Positions 17,979-28,269 of a stretch of 64,000 nucleotides of DNA are shown piece after piece. The stretch covers positions 372,001-436,000 of the forward strand of contig NZ_SMGK01000001.1 in NCBI RefSeq assembly GCF_004339725.1. Reading direction: 5' to 3'. Made by a program: the position numbers and the translations under genes. The notes beneath the pieces were generated by a model. It was given only the letters and a program-made list of their open reading frames with translations. It ran no database searches and had not been told where the DNA came from. This stretch comes from Acidipila rosea. GTDB lineage: Bacteria > Acidobacteriota > Terriglobia > Terriglobales > Acidobacteriaceae. Numbering within the stretch: the stretch's first letter is position 1; every line of letters starts with the position of its first letter.

Positions 17979-18469
17979 TGCCGGGATTCACTTGGGCCGT
18001 GCTGGCCTTCATAACTCTGATGGGGCAGCAGATGCCGTGGCAAAAAGATGCCTCCCAGGCGAAAGCTGCGGAGCATCAGTCGGTCGAATATCTTTTCCCC
18101 GAACAGATCTCTGTCACCGCTAAAAAGCCTACCGAGGTTGATCTGCACTTTCGTGTGCAGAATGGGCTGCATATCAACTCGCATACGCCGAGGGAAAAGA
18201 GCTTTATCCGTACTGAACTGATTGTGCTGGAACCCCAGGGCGTTCAAGTCACGGCCGTGGATTTCCCCCCCGGGAGCGACTATGCGCTAGCCTCGATGCC
18301 GAGCGAAAAACTGAGCGTCTATAGCGGAGACTTTGTGTTGCGTGCACACATCACGGCGCAGCCGGGCGAGCACCTGGTCGCGGCCCAGCTTCGCTACCAG
18401 GCCTGCGACATAAACTCCTGCTATCCGCCCAGAAAGCTGCCCCTGGCACTGGACGTAATCGCGAAGTAA
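17978..18469 (+). CDS. DsbD alpha-domain-like protein, stand-alone
   Basis: A 163-residue protein resembling the N-terminal periplasmic domain of the disulfide reductase DsbD, but without the membrane and C-terminal domains. The match is in the immunoglobulin-like strands and in YQACDINSCYPPR, where Cys143 and Cys148 correspond to the DsbD-alpha redox pair (family pattern YQGC...CYPP). An N-terminal hydrophobic stretch (about 5-16) may be a signal or anchor. The GTG start overlaps the stop of the TlpA gene by one base. A redox relay TlpA-to-DsbD-alpha is suggested by this coupling. It ends 6 bases from the convergent gltX stop. Confidence 0.82.
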   Translation: MPGFTWAVLAFITLMGQQMPWQKDASQAKAAEHQSVEYLFPEQISVTAKKPTEVDLHFRVQNGLHINSHTPREKSFIRTELIVLEPQGVQVTAVDFPPGSDYALASMPSEKLSVYSGDFVLRAHITAQPGEHLVAAQLRYQACDINSCYPPRKLPLALDVIAK

Positions 18470-18475
18470 GGGCGG

Positions 18476-19927
18476 TTACGCGGGGACGGCGATCTGCTCG
18501 GCTGCTGTGAGCCGCTTGACGACCCGTTGATGGCCGAGAGCCATCATGACCGTAAAGAGGCTGGGCGCGACTGCCTGGCCCGTGAGGGCTACTCGTGCGC
18601 CATTGATGAGCAGGCCCGGTTTGACTTGCTTCTCCTCTGCAAAGGCACGAAGGATTGTCTCCGCGGATTGCTCAGTGAATTCGGTGGCATTCATATATCG
18701 CGAAGCAAGCTCTACCAGCAGCGCGCGAACCTGAGTGTCCTTTAGAAACTTTGCAGCCGCAGTCGGGTCGATCTCGTATTCGTCGCTGAAGTAGGCGCGA
18801 AAGGCAATGGCAAAATCGGTCAGATTGCGTGCTCGCGCCTTGAGCAGATCGAGGGTGGAGAGTAGTTCTTCGCGAGGTCGCTCAGGCCAGATGCCTGCCT
18901 TGACCCACTCCTGCTCAACGAGCGGCAGCAGCATCTCGGCGCTGTAATTGCGGATATATTCCTGGTTGTACCAGGCGAGCTTCTCATTGCCGAAGACGGC
19001 ATTCGATTTGGAGATGCCACTTAAAGAGAAGAGCGAAGTGACTTCCTGCGAGGAGAAGATTTCGCGGTTTTTATTGTCGCCTTCCGGACTCCAGCCAAGC
19101 AGTGAGAGGAAGTTGCGGAATGCTTCAGGGACAATGCCCAGGTCCTTGTAAGCGAGAACGCTGGTGGCGCCGTGGCGTTTGGAGAGCCTGGTTTTATCGG
19201 GCCCGAGAATAAGCGGGACATGCGCGAACACCGGCAGTTCGGCGCCCAGAGCGCGATACTGCAACACCTGTTTCGGTGTGTTCGAGAGGTGATCTGCACC
19301 GCGGATGATGTGGGTCAGGCGCATGTCCACATCGTCGGCAACGACGCTGAGGTGGTAGGTGGGGATGCCGTCGGACCGTAGCAGTACAAAATCTTCGAGC
19401 TCTGCGTTGGCGAACTCGATGCGTCCGAAGACGGCATCGTCGAAGAAAGTGGTGCCTTGTTCCGGCACAGCAAAGCGCAAGGCGCTCATCTCCCCGGCCG
19501 CGACGCGTTGCTTGGCGGTTTCTTCGCTCAGAGTGCGGCAGCGGCGATCATACATGGGTTGACGTCCGGCGGCGGTGGCCTCAGCGCGGCGCTGTTCCAG
19601 CTCTTCTTTCGTGCAGAAACAGCGATAGGCATGGCCGCTGGCCAGGAGCTTCTCGGCCGTTGCCCGATAGAGATCCAGCCGCTTCGATTGGTAGAAGGGG
19701 CCCTCGTCCCAGTTGAGTCCGAGCCAGCTCATGCCGTCGAGGATGCCCTCGACCATCTCTTCCGAGGAGCGCTCGAAGTCCGTATCCTCAATCCGCAGGA
19801 TGAAGGTGCCGCCTGTGTGGCGCGCGAAAAGCCAGTTGAAGAGAGCAGTCCGTGCACCGCCTACATGCAGGTATCCGGTGGGCGATGGTGCGAAGCGCAC
19901 CCTTGGTTTCACAGCATTTTCTGACAT
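18476..19927 (-). CDS. gltX: Glutamyl-tRNA synthetase
   Basis: Class I aminoacyl-tRNA synthetase that charges tRNA with glutamate. RFAPSPTGYLHVGGARTALF near the start contains the HIGH-type motif, and RLSKRHG is the KMSKS-type motif. I place the start at the ATG of MSENAVKPR, two codons inside the longest frame; about 483 residues, normal for the family. The protein may charge tRNA-Gln as well if the genome uses the GatCAB route, which cannot be judged here. It is downstream of the arylsulfotransferase gene start and convergent with the DsbD-alpha gene. Confidence 0.96.
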   Translation of the reverse strand: MSENAVKPRVRFAPSPTGYLHVGGARTALFNWLFARHTGGTFILRIEDTDFERSSEEMVEGILDGMSWLGLNWDEGPFYQSKRLDLYRATAEKLLASGHAYRCFCTKEELEQRRAEATAAGRQPMYDRRCRTLSEETAKQRVAAGEMSALRFAVPEQGTTFFDDAVFGRIEFANAELEDFVLLRSDGIPTYHLSVVADDVDMRLTHIIRGADHLSNTPKQVLQYRALGAELPVFAHVPLILGPDKTRLSKRHGATSVLAYKDLGIVPEAFRNFLSLLGWSPEGDNKNREIFSSQEVTSLFSLSGISKSNAVFGNEKLAWYNQEYIRNYSAEMLLPLVEQEWVKAGIWPERPREELLSTLDLLKARARNLTDFAIAFRAYFSDEYEIDPTAAAKFLKDTQVRALLVELASRYMNATEFTEQSAETILRAFAEEKQVKPGLLINGARVALTGQAVAPSLFTVMMALGHQRVVKRLTAAEQIAVPA

Positions 19928-19976
19928 GGTCAAACTCGATGCTAGGCAGAGCCTTCTTCTGCGTCAAGCGCGGCCT

Positions 19977-21875
19977 CTACCACTGCACCCCCGGGTAGAG
20001 GCTTGGGAGGCGCTCAGCGCGGTATTGATTGTTGCCTTTGGTCGTCGCCTGCCATACGAGTTGAGGGTTGGTATTGCTGTTCATGCGAAATTCCTGGACG
20101 ACGGAGCCTCCGGCTGCAGCGCAGAAATCGGCTGCCATGTCTCCGTTCTGCTCCAGTTCGACATTGCCGCCGAAAAAGTTGTACAGGTTCGTGGGCGCCA
20201 CGTAGTGATAGACCAGAGTGGCCGTCTTCGCCGAATCATCGATCTGCAGTACCGGGGTGGTGGAGTAGCATTGCGCGCTGCCGGTATTGTTCGGGGGGGA
20301 GCAGTTGACCTGAGTGCTGCCTCCACCGCTTGCCGGGAAATATCGATCATCGCCGTTATCCATCATGCCCAGTTTCCACACGCCGGTTGTATTGGACGTG
20401 AAGAAGGACATGCCGTGCTGGGCGTAGAACCAGTCGGTCGGATCAGTGCCATTCACAAGTTTGAAGTCGCCGTCCTTGCCAAGGCGCCAGAGGATATTCC
20501 CCGAGCCCTGCCCATCCTGATAGTCGATCTTGATGATCCAGTTCTGATGGCGCATTGAGAGCAGCAGGTTGTGGTCGTCAGCCGAATAGAGCAGCGCGTT
20601 CGAGTGTGTCCAGTCGGGAAAGAGATAGGGGTGCCGATTCACGTCGAGGTGGTCGAAGGAGTTCCAGACCCAAACAGGTTTTGAGTTCTGGTCAACATCG
20701 ATGAGCACATCGCCCAGCACATTGGTCGGGCTGGTGCTGCCGGTGAGCGTAACGCTCTTGCTGACTGTTGCCAGCAGAATCCAGTGGCCGTTTGGCAGTT
20801 CGAGCACGTCGTGATGCAGACTGCCGAGTGCCAGGTTGTATCCCGCTGCAGCGAGCGAGCTGGCAAGATTTGCTTCAGTGATGGACCGGATAGTATTGCC
20901 TGCCAGATCGACTTCTCGTACCTCATCGATGGTATTGGGAATGATCTTTCCACTCTTCACGGCAATCGATGAAGCATAAGAGAGGAGGACGAGGAAGTGG
21001 CCGTTCGGCAGCATCTTGATGGGCTGAACTACATCCTCATGCGAGCCGGGATAGCTATAAGTCCAGATGATATTGCCTTGCAGATCGGTCGCGAAGGCCT
21101 GCGAAGGCTCCCAGGGAACAAGAGTGTCAAACATCTCGACACCGGGTTGAGGCTGTTGCCCGCTGAAGGTTGTCGCCGCAACGGGCGATGTCACGGGCGG
21201 TATGCCGGTCTCGAAAGTGTGATCAACATCAGTGAGGGTGGCGCCGTCGCTCAGGGTGATCCTCGCGGTCATGTGGTACTGGGTGGAGGCAAGCATTCCT
21301 GCGACATAGATGTTGATCTGGCCGCCGTTTGGCGATGGTGTAGCCTGAGCCCAGGTATTCAGGTTGTAGCTGGTGCTTTTGCCGAAGCTGATACTGACAG
21401 TACCCGGCGCAGGCAGATAGATCGAATAGGTGGCGACCTGCGGATTTGCCGTTGACGTGACCACGCCCTGATCGATGAGGGAAACAACGGCTGTGGCGAA
21501 ATTAGCCTGTGGCGACGAGGCCAGGGCTGCCGTGACCGTCACATTTGTGCTCTGCGGCAGAGATGAAGGCGCGGTGTATACACCAGTGCTGGAGACTACG
21601 CCAACACTGCTGTTGCCTCCAGGAATTCCATTCACGGACCACTGCAGCGGCTGCCCTGCTGCCCCTGTTGCGCTGAAATTCTGCGTGCCCCCGGGTAGCA
21701 AAGCGACATATTGCGGATTGATGGTGATGGAACCGCTCTGGCCGGCAACGGGTGGCGGTTGAGTCGGTGGCGACTGGGAAGGAGCGGTCTGCGCCTGGTT
21801 GGCAAAATGTACGCCACAGCCGGTCAGCGAAATCAACAAGCAAAGGGGGAGCAGCCGAAATAAATATTTATTCAA
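19977..21875 (-). CDS. Arylsulfotransferase-like lipoprotein
   Basis: A secreted ~632-residue protein. I start it at a TTG (LNKYLFRLLP...) because this places a lipoprotein signal with lipobox LTGC right at the N-terminus; the longer frame to 21983 adds 36 residues without sense. After a Pro/Gln-rich linker come an Ig-like domain (PQYVALLPGGTQNFSATG), a fibronectin-type segment, and a C-terminal arylsulfotransferase beta-propeller. That propeller shows HDVLELPNGHWILLA, DWTHSNALLY and LLLSMRHQNWIIKID, where the histidine of WTHSN aligns with the catalytic one of the family. The family moves sulfate between phenols in the periplasm; the acceptor here is unknown. Confidence 0.82.
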   Translation of the reverse strand: MNKYLFRLLPLCLLISLTGCGVHFANQAQTAPSQSPPTQPPPVAGQSGSITINPQYVALLPGGTQNFSATGAAGQPLQWSVNGIPGGNSSVGVVSSTGVYTAPSSLPQSTNVTVTAALASSPQANFATAVVSLIDQGVVTSTANPQVATYSIYLPAPGTVSISFGKSTSYNLNTWAQATPSPNGGQINIYVAGMLASTQYHMTARITLSDGATLTDVDHTFETGIPPVTSPVAATTFSGQQPQPGVEMFDTLVPWEPSQAFATDLQGNIIWTYSYPGSHEDVVQPIKMLPNGHFLVLLSYASSIAVKSGKIIPNTIDEVREVDLAGNTIRSITEANLASSLAAAGYNLALGSLHHDVLELPNGHWILLATVSKSVTLTGSTSPTNVLGDVLIDVDQNSKPVWVWNSFDHLDVNRHPYLFPDWTHSNALLYSADDHNLLLSMRHQNWIIKIDYQDGQGSGNILWRLGKDGDFKLVNGTDPTDWFYAQHGMSFFTSNTTGVWKLGMMDNGDDRYFPASGGGSTQVNCSPPNNTGSAQCYSTTPVLQIDDSAKTATLVYHYVAPTNLYNFFGGNVELEQNGDMAADFCAAAGGSVVQEFRMNSNTNPQLVWQATTKGNNQYRAERLPSLYPGVQW

Positions 21876-22031
21876 CTCTTGCCATCCTGAAAGGGTCCAT
21901 AAGAATTCTAGCTCTGATCGCCAAGGAGGCACTTGTCCCATGCAAGCTGACTGTGTCGTTACGATAAGGACATTTTTGGACAAGTAGCGAATCGCATCAG
22001 CGGAATCGCGCGTCTAATGAGGGTTACTTGA

Positions 22032-22044
22032 TCCTTAATAAGGA
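22032..22044. promoter_or_regulatory. Palindrome over the ribosome-binding site of the 22057 gene
   Basis: TCCTTA-A-TAAGGA is a perfect 6+6 palindrome whose right arm is the Shine-Dalgarno sequence AAGGAG (22040-22045), 11 bases before the TTG start. It could be a small operator; with a 1-base centre it cannot fold as a hairpin. It may also be chance. Confidence 0.3.
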
Positions 22045-22056
22045 GTTCCCTGCATT

Positions 22057-22761
22057 TTGAAATCACCGATGATAGGCCGCCTTTTGCCGGGCCTCCTGTG
22101 CGCACTCTCTTTTGTTGCCTTCACCTCCAGCGCAAATGCCCAGGCAAAGATCGACCCATCGCTGCCTGAGGCGCCACTGCCTCACCGTAGAGTGTTGCTG
22201 CTCTTTCCGGGGTTTGAGACTGTGCAGGATCCGACTATTCCGGTCGCGCCACTGAAGCCGAAGCAGAAATTTGAGATGGCATATCGCAAGACGGTCGATC
22301 CCTCGTTTCTGATCGAGTCTGCAGCTTTCGCTGGCCTCGATCAGGGCATCGGCTATGGGCCGCAGTATGGGTCGGGATGGGGACCCTACGCGCAACGTTT
22401 CGGCTATAACGCAGCCAACCTGGCAACGACGTTTCTTTTCACCGATGCCATCCTTCCGAATGTGTTTCATCAGGATCCGCGATACTTTCGCAAGGGAACT
22501 GGATCTTTTGTGTCGCGTGTGTGGTGGGCATTACGCAGTGAAGTGGTCGCTTACAGCGACCAAGGGAACGAGATGCCAAACTACTCAAGCATGATTGGCT
22601 TTGGCATGTCGACCGCGCTCAGCAACGCATATTCTCCTGAGAGCAGCATCACCTTCGGCAAAACGATGGAACGCTACGGCGTGAAGGAAGGCGTCAGTTT
22701 CGGTTTGAACATTCTGCGTGAATTCGGTGGCCTCAGCAAACCGGAGAGGCACCAGGAATAA
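22057..22761 (+). CDS. Conserved secreted protein of unknown function
   Basis: A 234-residue protein that starts with TTG after an AAGGAG site. Residues 1-29 form a signal peptide ending SSANAQA. The central part has glycine- and aromatic-rich segments (GIGYGPQYGSGWGPYAQRFG, then FLFTDAILPNVFHQDPRYFRKG) that recur in a family I recognise as common in soil Acidobacteria but without assigned function. Small hydrophobic patches and the absence of catalytic motifs suggest an envelope or outer-membrane-associated protein (inference). It ends 3 bases before the convergent LacI regulator stop and is divergent from the arylsulfotransferase-like gene. Confidence 0.7.
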   Translation: MKSPMIGRLLPGLLCALSFVAFTSSANAQAKIDPSLPEAPLPHRRVLLLFPGFETVQDPTIPVAPLKPKQKFEMAYRKTVDPSFLIESAAFAGLDQGIGYGPQYGSGWGPYAQRFGYNAANLATTFLFTDAILPNVFHQDPRYFRKGTGSFVSRVWWALRSEVVAYSDQGNEMPNYSSMIGFGMSTALSNAYSPESSITFGKTMERYGVKEGVSFGLNILREFGGLSKPERHQE

Positions 22762-22764
22762 ATC

Positions 22765-23841
22765 TTAGTTACGCCTGGCAGCCTTCCGTGTAGCAAGTTT
22801 CCGCATGGCGGTGCCAGTCGATTCACGAACAATCAGCTCAGGTGTCATCACAATTTCCTGCGGGAATGTAGCAGCGGGGTCTGCGATTTTTTCGAGCAGC
22901 ACCCGTGCGCCTTCGCGGCCCATCTCTCGCAGGGGCTGACGCACCGTGGTCAGGCTGGGCTTCTGATAGGCAGCGCTCATGATGTCGTCAAAGCCAATGA
23001 TCGAAATGTCACCCGGCACGCTGAGGCCGGCGTCATGAATGGCGCGCAGCACGCCGATTGCAGAGATGTCATTAAAGCTGAAAACGGCGGTGAAGTCCTG
23101 GGTCTGTGCCATCAGCCGCTGCATGGGCTGATAGCCTACGTCGGGCGACCAGCTGTCTGCTTCGAGTTGAATGCAGAGTTCAGGGCGTATCTGCAGGCCT
23201 AATTTGCTGGCCATTTCCAGAATGCTCTGCCAGCGGTACTCGGTATCCGGGATAATCTCCGGGCCCTTCATGAAGACGATGTTGCGATGGCCAAGTTCAT
23301 AGAGGTGGGTCAGTGCGAGTTCCGCGGCGCGTAAGTGGTCCAGCACAATGTTCGTGACACCGGATGTATTGGTGTGCGCCGAGATGGCAACCAGCGGCAG
23401 CGTGCTTTCAAAATCAGCAGGAGTGTTGAGCAGCAGAAATCCATCCACTGCCCTCTCCACCAATAGACGCGGGTACTCCTGCATCAATTTTGTGTCCCAG
23501 TAATGGCTGGCGGTGAAATAGAAGTAGTGGGAGCTAAGCAGTTGCGCTTCTACCCCATTCATCACCATCGTAAAGTAGCCTTCGCTCAGGTCGGGGGCCA
23601 TGACGCCGATGGACATGCTGCGGCTCTTACGGAGGGAACGAGCGAAATAATTCGGGCGATATTGAAACTTCTTGGCAGCGGCGAAGACACGTTCGCGCGT
23701 CTGCGCAGGAATCGACTTTCCCGCCGGGGAATCATTCAGGACGAGAGAAATCGTAGTCTGAGACAACTGGAGCAGCTCTGAAAGCTGACGAAGATTGACG
23801 GAATCGCGCTTGGCGGGATTATCTTGCTTATTTTTCGCCAT
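22765..23841 (-). CDS. LacI-family transcriptional regulator
   Basis: A 358-residue repressor. The N-terminal helix-turn-helix is LRQLSELLQLSQTTISLVLN (about 17-36), followed by the hinge region RPNYFARSLRKSRSMSIGV and the periplasmic-binding-protein-like effector domain (about 75-340), ending with a basic tail. Such proteins sense sugars or nucleosides. The adjacent genes (secreted protein, acyl-CoA mutase) do not reveal the effector. It probably controls its own or a distant target; no clear LacI operator was found in the 92 bases upstream. Confidence 0.92.
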   Translation of the reverse strand: MAKNKQDNPAKRDSVNLRQLSELLQLSQTTISLVLNDSPAGKSIPAQTRERVFAAAKKFQYRPNYFARSLRKSRSMSIGVMAPDLSEGYFTMVMNGVEAQLLSSHYFYFTASHYWDTKLMQEYPRLLVERAVDGFLLLNTPADFESTLPLVAISAHTNTSGVTNIVLDHLRAAELALTHLYELGHRNIVFMKGPEIIPDTEYRWQSILEMASKLGLQIRPELCIQLEADSWSPDVGYQPMQRLMAQTQDFTAVFSFNDISAIGVLRAIHDAGLSVPGDISIIGFDDIMSAAYQKPSLTTVRQPLREMGREGARVLLEKIADPAATFPQEIVMTPELIVRESTGTAMRKLATRKAARRN

Positions 23842-23933
23842 AGGCGATGTTGTAGCACGTCTTGAATGGATTTACTAACTGCGATAATCGACACAAAGGT
23901 CGGTGACGACTTGCTTGGGAACGAAATCACTGA

Positions 23934-25646
23934 TCAGGCGAAAGCGGCTTCCTGATATTCGCCAAAAACCCTTTCCAGAGCCGTGCAGATTTCGCCCACG
24001 GTTGCCAGGGCTCGCACGCAGTCCAGAAGGGCAGGCATTGTATTAGCCGATGAAATTCCGGTATGTGAGGCAGCAGGCTCCCTTTCGGCTGCGCGGCAAA
24101 GGGCTGACAGCGCACGGTCGACTGCCTGGTTGGATCGGCGCGAGCGAAGGCTTCGCAGTTTCGCAGTCTGGGCCTCGCGCACGGATTCGCCGATGTAAAG
24201 GGTCTCTGGTGGCGGCTCCTCCACGGTGAAGCTATTCACGCCGACAATAGTCTTCTCGCCTGCCTCAACCGCACGCTGATAGCGGTAGCTTGCCTCTGCG
24301 ATTTCGCGTTGGGGATATCCCTGCTCGATGGCTCGCACCATGCCGCCTATCTCATCGAGCTTTTTGAAGTAGCTGCGCGCGCCTTCTTCCATGTTGCTGG
24401 TGAGTTTCTCGACAAAATAGGAGCCGCCCAAAGGATCTCCAACATTCGCCACTCCGGACTCATAAGCGAGGATCTGCTGGGTTCGCAGAGCGATGCGGGC
24501 CGCGTCTTCCGTCGGCAAGGCCAGCGCCTCATCGAAGGCATCAGTGTGGAGGGATTGCGTTCCCCCGAGGACGGCGGCGAGCGCCTGCAGGGCTACACGC
24601 GCGATATTGTTCTTTGGCTGTTGCGCGGTGAGCGAAACGCCCGCAGTCTGGGTATGAAACCGCATCCAGTGGGAACGGATATTTTTCGCGCCGAAGCGCT
24701 CCGTCATAACCGAGTGCCATAGCTTGCGCGCGGCACGGAACTTGGCAATCTCCTCAAAAAAATCATTATGAGAATTAAAGAAGAAGCTCAGGCGGGGCGC
24801 AAAATCGTCAATCTTCATTCCCCGCCGGAGGGCCCACTCGACATATTCGATGCCATCGTAGAGGGTGAAGGCCAACTCCTGCAGCGCAGTCGAACCGGCC
24901 TCGCGGATATGGTATCCCGAGATCGATATCGGATTGTAGCGGGGCGTAATCACCGCGCCGTACTCGAGCGTATCGACGACCAGGCGCATGGATGGCGCCG
25001 GCGGATAGAGATACTCTTTCTGCGCAATGTACTCCTTGAGGATGTCGTTTTGCAGTGTGCCGGAGAGCTTTGCGAGGTCCGCTCCCTGCCTCTCCGCGAC
25101 CGCGAGATACATGGCCCAGAGCACGCATGCAGGAGAGTTGATGGTCATTGAAACGCTGGTTGTCTCGAGATTTATGCCATCGAAGAGGGTCTCCATGTCT
25201 TCAAGCGAATCGATGGCGACGCCGCATTTGCCCACCTCCCCCTCGCTCAGCGGGTCGTCGGAGTCGCGCCCCATAAGGGTCGGCAGGTCGAAGGCGACCG
25301 ACAATCCATTGCCACCATTTGCCAGCAGATATTTGTAGCGGAGGTTCGTCTCTTCAGGGGAGGCAAAGCCGGAAAACTGGCGCATCGTCCAGAGCCGGCC
25401 CCCGTAGCCTGTCGCATGGATGCCGCGCGTATAGGGCGGCTCCCCCGGGTCAGGCGGCTGCCACTCGTGCGGAAGATCGGCCTCGGTGTAAAGCCGCTCT
25501 ACCGGGGCGCCGGAAATGCTGGTGAATTGTGCGTTTCCTTCAGCATTGAGGTTGATGCCGGTGCGGGAGCCGATGGGCTGCTCGGCTGCCTTAGCCAAAG
25601 TGGGTGCAAGAGTCTCAGAAGCCCATCGCTGCTTCTCGTCCACCAT
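23934..25646 (-). CDS. Methylmalonyl-CoA mutase-family large subunit (no B12 domain)
   Basis: A 570-residue acyl-CoA mutase large subunit with the substrate-binding TIM barrel: [23 protein letters not shown] near residue 75 and [18 protein letters not shown] are family hallmarks. It stops before the cobalamin-binding domain, with no DxHxxG motif, so it needs a separate small subunit as in heteromeric methylmalonyl-CoA or isobutyryl-CoA mutases. None is encoded nearby. I start at [11 protein letters not shown]; the longer frame to 25706 adds 20 residues. Which acyl-CoA is rearranged cannot be told. Downstream of the metzincin gene. Confidence 0.87.
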   Translation of the reverse strand: MVDEKQRWASETLAPTLAKAAEQPIGSRTGINLNAEGNAQFTSISGAPVERLYTEADLPHEWQPPDPGEPPYTRGIHATGYGGRLWTMRQFSGFASPEETNLRYKYLLANGGNGLSVAFDLPTLMGRDSDDPLSEGEVGKCGVAIDSLEDMETLFDGINLETTSVSMTINSPACVLWAMYLAVAERQGADLAKLSGTLQNDILKEYIAQKEYLYPPAPSMRLVVDTLEYGAVITPRYNPISISGYHIREAGSTALQELAFTLYDGIEYVEWALRRGMKIDDFAPRLSFFFNSHNDFFEEIAKFRAARKLWHSVMTERFGAKNIRSHWMRFHTQTAGVSLTAQQPKNNIARVALQALAAVLGGTQSLHTDAFDEALALPTEDAARIALRTQQILAYESGVANVGDPLGGSYFVEKLTSNMEEGARSYFKKLDEIGGMVRAIEQGYPQREIAEASYRYQRAVEAGEKTIVGVNSFTVEEPPPETLYIGESVREAQTAKLRSLRSRRSNQAVDRALSALCRAAEREPAASHTGISSANTMPALLDCVRALATVGEICTALERVFGEYQEAAFA

Positions 25647-25717
25647 TTGATCGCCCCCTATGCTGATGTATCCACCAGCATAGGGGAGCAAAGATAGGGC
25701 CGGCAAGGAACCGATCC

Positions 25718-28165
25718 CTAGAAGTCATCCTCGCCAATTGGCTGCCCCGGAGGGGCTTCCAGTTCGCTGGGAGTGGCAAACTTTGCCGGAGCCTGTTTGA
25801 AGGCGTTTATCTGTTCGAGTGCGGCGCTCCAGTGTGCGTGCAGCAATGGTGGCGCGTTCACAATGTTTGTTCTGCCCTTTAGCCAGTTGGCAAGTTTGGA
25901 TGATTCTGCTGCCGCAACAGCTTTCGCTTCAGGAGATGCTCCCGGGGCGGCAGCAAGCGACAGCAGGTGGCGCAAGACTGAATCCTCAACCGTGAGCTGC
26001 GTTTCGCCTTCGAGTCCTGCTAAGCGCGGCGCATACCAGGTGGCTTTAAGAGTCGCTTCGATTACATCCTCAAGGCCGGGCAGTGAGGTGTCCTGCTGCT
26101 TTTCTTCCACCAGACGAGCGGCACGGTCAGGGTTGAAGAGCAGGTTATTTGTCAGATCCGCCGCTGATTCAACGGCACCCTCAGGATCGAAGGTCAGGCC
26201 GGTGTGTCCCTGGAAGGACTCCTGCGTGCGCGGATAGCCTGGCGGTCGCGGAGGCAGCATCTGCAGGAGTGACGCCGGCAGCGTGAGCACATCCGGGCTG
26301 AGTGTCCTGAGCACGGCTGCAAGCGCGCGCTGCTGATCGGCAGCGGAGACAGGCTTTGTCACCATCTGGTTATCGCCTCGAAGGGCATAGCGATAATCGA
26401 GGCCACCAAGCTCCTTCGCTGCCGCTTCTGTCTGGTATCGATGCAGCAGGTAGAGGGGTACGAGTGTGTCTTCAAGCTGGGCCATCGGTTCGCCGGGCTG
26501 AATGGCATCTTCTCCGAAGTGCTTGAGTGCCGCGGTCCTGACGGTGAGCAGACGGTCGAGTTCAACAGCAGGGTCATGACCGTTGTCCCAAAGATGCGAA
26601 TAGGGATTGGCGCTGCCCAGCGGGCGGGAATCCTCATCGGTGATGAAATAGAGGCCGCTGGATAAGGCTTTGCTCAGGATGGCATCGAGTGCCTTATGCG
26701 TGTCGGTTCCGGTGGGGAACTGCGAGTACCCATACTGGATTGCGACCTTATCCCATGCGCCGATGCCGGTCGTGTATGCATGCGAGAGGTCCGGGCGTCC
26801 GTTGGAGTCGAGCGTAATCCAAGGATGCGGATAATCCATCACCGACGTGCCAGCGGCAATCGAGCTTGCAGCAAAGTTGTGAGCGAGGCCGAGGGTGTGA
26901 CCGGTCTCATGCGCGGCGAGTTGACGGATGCGCGCCAGCACCAACTCCTTCATGGCCGAAGATATGGGCTTGCCTTTCTGGTAAGGCGAGAGAAGTGCCT
27001 CGGCGATGAGATAGTCCTGACGCGCGCGAAGAGAGCCGAGAGTGACCTGGCCCTTGATGATTTCGCCGGTCCGTGGGTCGATGACGCTGTCGCCATAAGA
27101 CCAGCCACGAGTTGAGCGATGCACCCACTGGATCATGTTGTACCGGATATCCATGGGGTCAGCGCCCTCGGGAAGCACTTTAACCTGAAAGGCGTTCTTG
27201 AATCCTGCAGCCTCGAAGGCTTGATTCCACCAGCTGGCGCCTTCAACGAGGGCACTGCGAATCGGTTCAGGCGCGCCGCGGTCGACGTAGTAGATGATGG
27301 GCTTTACCGGCTCGCTCAGGGCTGCGCCGGGATCCTTTTTCTGGAGCCAGTGGCGCGTGATGAGATGAACGTCCATGGGCGCACCAAGAGGGGCGGAGTA
27401 GTCGCGATATTGAATATCGAAGTAGCCGGCGCGCGGGTCGAAGGCGCGAGGCTGGTAGCCATCGTCCGGCAGCTGGATGAGGGAAGTGTGCTCATGCACC
27501 GTGACGGCGTGGGGATCGGGAGTGACCGAGGCGACCAGCTTGCCGCGCATCGGGCCATCCGCGGTGAAGGTGAGGATGGAGTCGACTTCGGTGTTGAGTG
27601 GGAAGTTCTTCGTCGCCTCCATGGCAATGGTGCTGCGCGTGGGGTCGAGCTTATAGGCGCCCTGCCTCGCCTGCACAAGCCGCTCCGCGACGCCATGGGA
27701 GTCGTGCAGGAAGAAATCAGTCGCGTCTACCAGGACTTTGCCATTGTCCTCCGCCTCAACTTTGAAGCCCCATAAGACAGACTGGGCGAAGGACTGCTGT
27801 ACATCGAGCTGTTCTTCCGGCTCGCTTGAACTGGAGCGGTAGGCGAGATTCTTCTCGATCAGCAGCACATGCGGGCCGCTGCGGTAGAAATGCACGACAT
27901 GGCTGCGCCCGAGCTGCCCACGGTCGAGGCCAAGATCATTGGAGCCGACGCCATAGGGCAGCGAATCGAGGAGGAGGAAATCCTTGCTGAAGCTGCCGAT
28001 CTCCAGGTAGAGCTTGCCTGATTTTGCGTCCCAGTCGAGCGGGAAGAGACCATCGAGATGCTTCATGGCGCTGGTCTTTTCTGCGATTGTGTTCTGTCCA
28101 GCGAGGCTCAGCGAGCAGGTGAGTGCGAATAGGCAGGCGGCGAGCAAGGTGCGCAGTCGTGGCAT
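25718..28165 (-). CDS. Secreted zinc metalloprotease, metzincin type (DUF5117-like)
   Basis: An ~815-residue exported protease. The start at [13 protein letters not shown] is backed by GAGGAAG upstream and gives a clean signal peptide ending near SLAGQN. The catalytic motif [13 protein letters not shown] (near residue 418) is the metzincin form HExxHxxGxxH, and the Met-turn follows as SVMDYPHP. The N-terminal half (about 60-270) matches the DUF5117/DUF5118 accessory region. The C-terminal third is helical. Such proteins are frequent in Acidobacteria and Bacteroidetes; substrates are unknown. Divergent from serS by ~100 bases. Confidence 0.88.
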   Translation of the reverse strand: MPRLRTLLAACLFALTCSLSLAGQNTIAEKTSAMKHLDGLFPLDWDAKSGKLYLEIGSFSKDFLLLDSLPYGVGSNDLGLDRGQLGRSHVVHFYRSGPHVLLIEKNLAYRSSSSEPEEQLDVQQSFAQSVLWGFKVEAEDNGKVLVDATDFFLHDSHGVAERLVQARQGAYKLDPTRSTIAMEATKNFPLNTEVDSILTFTADGPMRGKLVASVTPDPHAVTVHEHTSLIQLPDDGYQPRAFDPRAGYFDIQYRDYSAPLGAPMDVHLITRHWLQKKDPGAALSEPVKPIIYYVDRGAPEPIRSALVEGASWWNQAFEAAGFKNAFQVKVLPEGADPMDIRYNMIQWVHRSTRGWSYGDSVIDPRTGEIIKGQVTLGSLRARQDYLIAEALLSPYQKGKPISSAMKELVLARIRQLAAHETGHTLGLAHNFAASSIAAGTSVMDYPHPWITLDSNGRPDLSHAYTTGIGAWDKVAIQYGYSQFPTGTDTHKALDAILSKALSSGLYFITDEDSRPLGSANPYSHLWDNGHDPAVELDRLLTVRTAALKHFGEDAIQPGEPMAQLEDTLVPLYLLHRYQTEAAAKELGGLDYRYALRGDNQMVTKPVSAADQQRALAAVLRTLSPDVLTLPASLLQMLPPRPPGYPRTQESFQGHTGLTFDPEGAVESAADLTNNLLFNPDRAARLVEEKQQDTSLPGLEDVIEATLKATWYAPRLAGLEGETQLTVEDSVLRHLLSLAAAPGASPEAKAVAAAESSKLANWLKGRTNIVNAPPLLHAHWSAALEQINAFKQAPAKFATPSELEAPPGQPIGEDDF

Positions 28166-28269
28166 CAGGTCTTCCTCAGGCAAGGGAATGGTTTGAGGGT
28201 AGCGCGTTTCTGCATTGACAGCCAGAGAGATGCGGGAGGATTGAGAGCTTTTTAGTAAGCTGGATACTT

